Positions 1-9,100 of a stretch of 64,000 bases of DNA are shown piece after piece. The notes below the pieces were generated by a model. That model was not told the origin of the DNA. It searched no databases and worked only from the letters and a program-made list of their open reading frames with translations. The stretch is from Chaetoderma sp. LZ-2023a (taxonomy: Eukaryota > Mollusca > Caudofoveata > Chaetodermatida > Chaetodermatidae). The position numbers and the translations under genes were made by a program. Position 1 is the first letter of the stretch; every line of letters starts with the position of its first letter. The stretch spans positions 83,996,147-84,060,146 of the forward strand of contig CM067366.1 of the NCBI GenBank assembly GCA_034401795.1. The letters run 5' to 3'.

Positions 1-153
1 TTCCTGGATCCAAACCAGAGGTTCTCTTTACATTAGCTGAACAGCCAGATGAGAAGAACACTACTGGTGTGCATTGTCCGAAAGACCACAAATTTGTTTT
101 GACTGGTACAGGATCACAGAACTTGATAGTCATGTCACAGACACCTGTCATAG
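1..153 (+). CDS. GTF2F2: GTF2F2 exon (5' end outside window)
   Basis: The reading frame has its first whole codon at position 3 and runs PGSKPEVLFTLAEQ...KDHKFVLTGTGSQNLIVMSQ, matching the part of the N-terminal dimerisation barrel that reads EVSFTLNED...HPFVLQSVGGQTLTVFTES in the human protein. The donor is ATAG/GTAATA with GT at 154-155, leaving one base (phase 1). The last coding bases GTCATAG are also the start of the adjoining minisatellite unit. Reading through the donor would meet TAA at 171-173. Confidence 0.88.
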
Positions 154-3100
154 GTAATATATTACTGACGTAAATCATAGGTAACATATCACTGACGCAG
201 GTCATAGGTAATATATCACAGATGTAGGTCATAGGTAATATATCAATGATGCAAGTCATACATGTAGGTAATGTATCACTGATGCAGGTCATAGGTAATA
301 TATCACTGATGCAGGTCATAGGTAATGTATCACTGATGCAGGTCATAGGTAATGTATCACTGATGCAGGTTATAGGTAATATATCACTGATGCAGGCCAT
401 AGGTAATATATCACTGATGCAGGCCATAGGTAATATATCACTGATGCAGGCCATAGGTACTATATCACTGATGCAGGCCATAGGTAATATATCACTGATG
501 TAGGTCATAGGTAATATATCACTGATGCAGGTCATAGGTAATATATCATAGGTAATATTTCACTGATGCAGGTCATAGGTAATATATCACTGATGCAGGT
601 CATAGGTAATATATCATGTAGGTAATATTTCACTGCTCCAGGTCATAGGTAATATATCACTGATGTAGGTCATAGGTAATATATCACTGATGCAGGTCAT
701 AGGTAATATATCACTGATGCAGGTCATAGGTAATATATCACTGATGCAGGTCATAGGTAATATATCACTGATGCAGGTCATAGGTAATATATCGCTGATC
801 CAGCTCATAGGTAATATATCAGTGACACCAGTAATAGGTAATATTTATCAGACACTGTTCATAGGTAATATATCATAAACATTGGTCATAGAGAACTTGA
901 TAGTTGGTCATAGGTAGATACATGTATAACAACACCATTAATGCTTACATGTATACATCACAAACACTGAGCATAGGTAATAGATTAACAACTGTCGACG
1001 CAACACTAAAAAGCTAGATAAAAGAGAAATTTCTACATGTACAAGTGCAGAGATTCTCATAGGGATCCTTTGATGGTATATACCTCCAAAATGCAATTTG
1101 GGTCCCCAAAAAAGTTGTGGCAGTGGGTCCCAAAGGCCATCTGTCCCCTGAAAATCTTGTGGGATTGTTAAATATTAATTAGTTTTATAGAGTTTGTGCA
1201 AAAATACTCCCAAAAACTAGCATATAATTCATAGCTGTTAGTCCATGACTCTCTAATTTTAGCATGGATGCGAAAAAACTGCGTTTAAACCCCAGAGTTT
1301 TAGTTTGAGACCCACAAATTTTAGTTAGTAGGGTCTCTGTGAGCCCCCAAAGGTGGAGTCCATGCATGACATGGGAAATACTATACACATGGTGCCGCTA
1401 TGTACTTTGACCCATATAATACTGATGTCACAAAGTTAATTATAATTGTTACAGTCAGTAGAACAAAGAATGGTGTACATATTTGAATCATTGTTGTTAA
1501 AATCTGTACCACGGGTTAGAGCAATCTTGTTTCTAGGCTTTGGCGATTACGTGATTAAATTGAAAATCGCGATTATTTTTTAAATCATGAATTTATATAA
1601 TTAAAGATTAAATAATCGAATAATCATAAAAAAATATCTACTGTGTAAATATTTTGAAATCTATGTTTTAATTTGGTCTTTAATGCGATAGGTCAAGAAG
1701 GGTAAAAATTTTCTTAGCGAATGTATGTCAAATCGGAGGGCAAGAAAAACTGTTTTTGAAAATGTATCACTGGAATGACTGCCTCGAGAATCGAGCCAGA
1801 TATTCCAGAGATACATTTTCAAAAATAGTTGTCTCTTGGCCTGCAAATGCACATTTCTAAATACCATTGCAGTGGTCATTGCTATGCTTTTGTAGGTTGA
1901 TTAATCGAGTAATCACGATTATTGTTAAATAATCGATCGTGATCACTGAAATCAATAATCGCGCAAGCGTACTTGTTTCCAAAATTAGCGCCAGAAACCA
2001 TATGATATCATATTCTTAACCATTTAACACTCATGCATGGCCAAGAATGGTTTCTGCACTGGTCTTGAGAAATGTTGATTTGCAGACCAAGAGAAGCCTT
2101 TTTGAAAATTTACAACTGGAATGATTGGCTCGATAACCAAGCCAGTAATTCCAGTGATAAATTTTCAAAAATAGTTTTCTCTCAGTCCGCAAATCAATGT
2201 TTTTCTTGAAAAATTGAAATTTTCTTTAACAAATTTAAGGCTTAAAAGGGTTAAGTATGAAAAAATGGCTAAGTAGGGCATAAGTCCAAAAATAAGTCTA
2301 CGTCTTCATTCACCCATGTTAGATCTATGAGTATTTATCCATCTGTTCATGATTACCACATAGTCAGGTCTTCTAAATACTTGTAGGTGCGGGTCGCTAC
2401 TGTGATACACTCTTCATGAATACGGCCTCCGGTATCATGTAACTGTCCATACTTAGATGTAGCAATAAAGATACTGTATGGTAAAACAGGTCTTGTTATG
2501 GATACCTGCTTTAAGAGCAATGGTCTGTAACTTGGAATGTTGTGATCTAAGTGTGGATCGATGTTGTGAGCATGTGGCTGGGGTGTGGGAGAACATATGT
2601 TGTTTAAAAACACACATTCATGCTTCTCAATGTATATATCTTCTTTTTCAGATCAAGAAACATCAGAACCAACCGGTAAGCTGCATGTAGATAATTTAAG
2701 CATTTCCAAAATGTTACAAGGAAAAGTCCTTTGTTAAAACACTTTAACACTCATAGCAGTCAAACACGGCTTCTGCAGTGGTCTTTAGAAATATCCATTT
2801 GCAGTCAAACAGAAGACTATTTTTGAAAATTTACCCATGGGATTGGCACACTTTCAAAAATAGTCTCTTGCTCTACAAATAAACATTTTCTATGAGAAAA
2901 TTAAAAATTTTAAAACATTTGAGTGTTAAAGTTTTAAATCTGGCTCTTGATTTTCCGGATCTCCTTTCTCATGCTTCCGTATGATGTTGGCCAAAGGCCG
3001 GAAATTTGGCAAATATAGTTGGAGACTGAAGGTCGTTCAAGTTGCTCATGGCCATTTGATACATGAAAAAAACATGGTTACCATCGACCACTCAAATTTG

Positions 3101-6100
3101 AATGCATGCTGCATGATAGATTATGACAGTGAATATGGCGATATATTGGTTCTGATGGTGCTACGTGTAAGTGCGAATTTGGTACTTTAAATTTGACTTC
3201 ATTTTGCCTGCATGCTTATGCGTCCTGTCACAGTTTTCGCACCTAGAACTTAGATTATCATGCTGCGTACAGAAAGTTTTTTCCAGACAGGATTTTCATA
3301 TTTTTCATGTTCCTACATGTAGTTTAAATACTCATATTGTGGGTGAGTGGTAGAGAACCCCCACAGGTTTTGATTAAGCCATGTCAGTTTTATCACTGGG
3401 TACCAGATAGTAGAAATGTTATCAGCTTCCGTGTATGCTTGTTAGAGATATGTACCTGTAAATATTATATGAAGTGTGCACTCTATTGGACATACATGTA
3501 CAGGAAAGGTCATCTTACCTACATTACCAAACTTATAAATATGAGTGAAGTATGGCTCAACATTGCTATCCAAATGGGGTATACGGCATTCAGAAAAATA
3601 TCTGTTGATTTTTTCATGGAACTTAATGACACTTAACAATCATTACAATGTTGGCAAAATAGTCAGCCTTGTTTGACAGTACATGTATATTCAATGGATA
3701 AATATTCCTTTATCGCTGTCTAGTCTTTCACCACTTAACTTCCACACACACACGCCTGCGCACGCACACACACACGCGCACACTTAGAAAGATGCATGTG
3801 TACATGCATATGCACAGGCACGACACAGCACATACCTGTTCTAATGTTCACTGTTTTTCGAGAACGCATTGAACATTACTTGTCTACTGATTTGTTATTT
3901 TATTCTAGAACTACTTGCTTTAGAAGGCAAGATTATCCAAAGAGCAGAATGTCAGCCGATAGCAGATGCCAACTATCTGAAGCTTAAGCGGTAAGTTAGT
4001 ATCAGCCAATAATAGACTACTGGTAAGTTTATGCTAACTTTTTAAGAGGCGATGTCAGCTTTAAGAGGTAAATTAATGTGAGCCTGTGGTATGCCTTTAA
4101 GAAACCCTTTCTCGAAATGCAACACCAGAAACTGCAACAGCTGCAACAACATGGACAAAAGCAGATTTTTTCGTAGCACACACACACGGGCCCATACAGG
4201 GCAAAAATCATAGGCAACTGTCAAACCAGAAACATTGTTTATCGCCTTACATGCAAAAGATGTAAGAAACAATATGTAGGAAAAACGCTACACACTTTCA
4301 AAATCAGAATCTTGGAGCACGATCGACCAGTCACCAACCTCTAGAAAAAGGAGAGCTATGACACACAAGTTTCCAGACGCTTTCACCAATATCACATGAA
4401 ACGAAATGAGCTTTCACATAATACAAGTATTATCCTCCGCCCCAGAGGATCCAGAATCCACCAAATGGAGGAGACAAAAGGAAAGCCACTGAATCCATCA
4501 ACGCCACACGAATTCTAAACATCTCGTACCATTGTCAACTCGTACCAAATGGATGGTCAACTCGTACCAGTTTTTAGACAACTTGTACCAGACTGAGACA
4601 ACTCGTACCAAACCATGGTCAACTCGTACCACAATTACTTCCATTATAAATATGGTATGAGTTGACCATGTTCTGGTACGATTTGTCTCTGAATATGGTA
4701 TGAGTTGTCCATAGATTTTGGTACCAGTTGACCATCCACTTGATACAAGTTATCCATAGAGTTTGGTATGACTTGGCCATCGATTTGGTACGAGTTGGCT
4801 TAAAATCTGTTTTGAGTTGTCCATAGATTTTGGTACGACTTGGCCATCGCTTAGGCTAGATGCCTCTACCACACACCCCCACCCCCACTCCATCCACCCA
4901 CCCCCACCCCATCCCCCTACATCCCCATCATAGATGTGATGAAAGAACTCTGCTAGTTTCAATCTAAAGTTAGAGGCATGGCTTCATGCTGAAAATACAT
5001 TTCTGATTCTCAGATTGAAGATCTGGCATGTGACCAATGGTATATGCAATCAGCTCTACCCCACCCATGTTTCACAACCATATATATTGACATTGCAATC
5101 TTCCCTGTCCCGGAGAATGCGGATAGACACTAAGATAAAATTACTGTGTCTTAAAAGCGCCTCTAATTAGCGCCTATCCTGTTCTTGTTTTGTCTTTACC
5201 TCCTTCATAGGAGAAACGCACGGATGGGTAAATGACGTAATATCCTAGCAAGTTCAAATTTTAGGATTTATTTACTGTACAATGCGCATTTTGACCACAT
5301 TATATGTACACTAGGACTTCAGGCTTGATTACCGAGCCAGTCATTCCAGTGATAAATTAAAAAAATTATTTCTCTTGGCCTGCAAATGGACATTCAATAA
5401 GCAAATATTTTTATTTTCTTGACTAAATTAAAAAAGGAATATAAACATAATAATAAGAAAATGTTGGCACAACTTTGACATAACTTTTAGATTTTACCGC
5501 GTACTTCTAAAAACATTTTACCCATATGAATTTTTAGAGGCTTAAATTGTGTGCCTAAATTTATTGAAACGACATAAATATTAACATATGATTTCTTTAC
5601 GCGTAGATTTATATAATTATATTAACCCTTTCACGGACAAATCCATGAAAAAATTAAATTATTTACGAATCTAAACTTAATGTGTTGAATAATTTGAAAC
5701 TAATTTCACTGGCTATGAGTACTCAGAATCCCATTTTTGAGATGTCCTGCACCCTTCAGCACAGTATCGTGTCCTAGCTGCATGATTATATATAGGTAAC
5801 CTGTTGAATCTGTATTATTATTTTGAAACTTGAATGACGGAGTGACGATGTAACGCGCCAATATCGAATTTGCGCTGTTGGTCAATGGCACAGGGACCAA
5901 TATGGAATTTGATATTAGCGCGCCCGTTGGCTAATGGTGCAGGGGACGCAATGTTGTATCGCAGTGGCGAAACAGTAAGGAAAGAAGGTTCCAGAGTTGT
6001 TAGAAGTGATTACGGACTTGGGTTTCTTTTTCAACTGGCTTTATAAAACCAATTGACGACTGTGAGGAAACAAAAGCGGTGACATAGATGTCTCCATTGT

Positions 6101-9100
6101 ATACATCTTTGAAAGTCATTGTTGCTTTTAGAATTAAACATGGCGCCGCTAACTCTGCTCAGTAAAATTTGGCATGTACTCATGTCGGTCTGAAAATCAT
6201 ATTACTTATTCGATAATGGTCCCCTGTGCCGTTAGCCAACGGGCGCGCCAATATCGAATTCGATATTGGTCCCCTGTGCCTTTGGCCAATGGGCATGCTG
6301 ATATCAAATTCGATAATTGTCCCCTGCGCCGTTGGGTAACGGACGCGCCGATATCAAATTCGTTATTGGGCTTACGCCATTGACCAACGGGTGTGCCAAT
6401 ATCAAATTCTATATTGGTCCCTGCGTCGTTGGCCACTGGCACAAATTCAATATTGGCACGTTCCATAAACTCGAGCGAGGTGTAAGTAGAGCTTAGCTAG
6501 AGATGGGTGGGGCCTAGTTAAAACTGGAACGGTCAATTAAAGGCTTACACAATACGCAGCCAACCTAGATTTCATTTGTATTGCTTTTGTAAGATGACAG
6601 TTTAGCTTTATCAGAAAGTTAATAACAGCTAATAGCAGATTTACAGATGGTATTCCTTGTATCGATTAGTATTAAATTTAAATTTATTTTGCAGGACAAA
6701 ATGGTACTTAGGTACTCTTGTGATTAGAGTCAAAGTAAAACATGTGTTTGGAAGCTGCTTCATGCACTCTGATGAGAAGACTTTATTCTGCGCTAAGGTG
6801 TATTAATCGCACGTAGAGCAGTGTGGTAGCATCCCTGTGTGCACGCTTCTGGATCTACAACATCATTTCTAAAATGTATACCAATCTTTCTTCTACTCAT
6901 CCTATCTTTTTTACTTGATGATAATGGTTGATCCCATTCCCATGCTGTGTTATTCTTTCGGTAGGTTACATTGGGCACAGAGTAACAAGCCTGCTCGGGA
7001 GATTAAGCAGATCGAGACGGTCATCAACAAGTTCAAGCCTGTTGCTGATCACCAGTTTAATGTGAGAGTCTATTATGCCTTGATCGTGGGTGGACGGTGG
7101 TGCTGGTGGGGTGAATTGATTTTGCCTTGTTATCTGTGTAGACTAGATTCCGTTTCATGCTCCAATGGTACCGTAAATGACCAAAATAGCCATCTCTTGT
7201 TCTGAAAACCAATATTTGTCAATATCACTCTAGAGGCCCCCCGCGCGGTATCTCACTTTCAAGGTAACCATACAGGAAAACTGTTGAATATTTTGAAATG
7301 AATTTAACTGGAAGCCGTTGCTGCCTTAGTATTCCGGTAAAATTAATTTCAAAATATTCAGCAGAATATGTTTTGTAGCGTAGAGAATATACTTTTTCAT
7401 GGATTTGTTGGTGAAATGGTTAGCCTATTATCTGGATTGGCTGAATATTCTTAAGCAACATCTGAGTGTATGGTGTCATTGGCCAGATTGTCAATAAACA
7501 TTTAACTGAGAAACTCACCAGTACAAGACAATATTGTCTTGTATTCATTCGTATGGGGTTGACCAATGAGGGAACATCATTGACGCACTGTAGACAGTAG
7601 CACATTCATTTTTCTGGCCTAATCTGGCTGTGCGTATCCCTGTGCAATCGGCAGAATAAGTAGACTATCGCTCATTTGCATGAATATACAGCCCAACAAG
7701 AAATGATGGTGCATGTGCTCATATGCTTATCCTTGTGTTATATTTGGCATTTTTTCTATTCTTATAGCTGGAAGATAAACAAAGGAAAAAGGAAGAAGGA
7801 AAGAAACAGCGAGCAAATAGAGACCAAGTCAAGGACATGCTGTTTAATGCATTTGAAAAACATCAATATTATTTCATGAAGGACCTGGAGAGAATTACAC
7901 AACAACCAACTGTAAGAGTGAGCATGGTTGCGTGTGTGCTTGTGTATGTTTGCGTGCATGTGTGTGTTTGCGTGCATGTGTGTGTTTGTGTGCATGTGTG
8001 TGTTTGCGTGCATGTGTGTGTATATGTACATGCACTGTCAGACAATCGACTCAATGAATGCACAGCCTATGCAATATTTACAAATTATGGGGTCCGGACA
8101 TTGCACGCTGTGTAGCATTGCATGCTGGGTAAATTCAACAGAAATCAAAGAGCATCTATCTCATACAAACATGTCTCTATTTAATGGGACATGAGAACTG
8201 TAACCATTTAACTATTGAATTTCCTGTGTCTAAATTTGAAAATCCAGGAAAGCTGTCGAATATTTTGAAACTTCATTGTCTGGAACCTGTTGCTGCCATA
8301 TGATCAGGAGTCGGAATCTATTTTAATCAGTGAATCCTGACTTCAAAATGATTATCACTGTTAAAAAAAATTCTGTGAACAATATAACTGGTGCAAACAT
8401 TCAAAATAAGCATCATTAGCTCAACTATGCTAGTCATTATTGGCTCACCTAGATCGAACCGCTTGGCAACCATCCATGAATTGTCTGGTGTTTTGTCCAT
8501 CAGTGTTTGCTTCAAGACGTATTTTCCCATTGACCGCTTGTTAGATTGTAGCTGATTTGGCTGGAAGGAGCTGAGGTTTGTGGCCATGTATGATTTCCTA
8601 AAATGACTAATAAGATTAACAAGGTAGCGCCTCATTAATTGCTGAACAGATCAGGGTTGGGGCCAATGTACTCAGTACTCGTGTACTCGAGTACAGATTT
8701 TCACGTACTCGCATGTACTCAGTACTCATGCCTTTTCATGAGTACTTGTACTCATCCTCAGTACATTTCCAAAGTACTTGTACTCGAGTACATACTCTGT
8801 ATGATTTGAATCAAGCAAAGCTGAAATGGGGCTAGGCTGGTAGTTTTCCGAATTTCTATACAGAAATTTGAATGAGTAAATACTGTTTGCATCAATCCGG
8901 GATTTCCAAAAAATGGCCGGTAAGCTTTTTGCCAGGTAACTCCTCATTGATTCATTAATTGAATCAAACCTAGCTAGAAAGGTGCTCGGGTGGTAGGTTT
9001 CAAAACTTCTATGCAGAAATATGATTGGTCAATTTTTTATGGGCATCTTAAACTCTCAGATTTTTATGAAATTTCTTTAAAGATTCAGTGTTCGTATACA

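Noticed and set aside
246-503. Open frame of MQVIGNISL repeats
   Set aside because: Translation of the 27-bp minisatellite; no start context, no family, and intronic.
147-928. CRISPR-like array
   Set aside because: Units are contiguous without unique spacers, and the host is an animal.
3337-3636. 99-residue frame in a GTF2F2 intron
   Set aside because: No family resemblance, no splice-consistent junctions, and intronic between confirmed exons.
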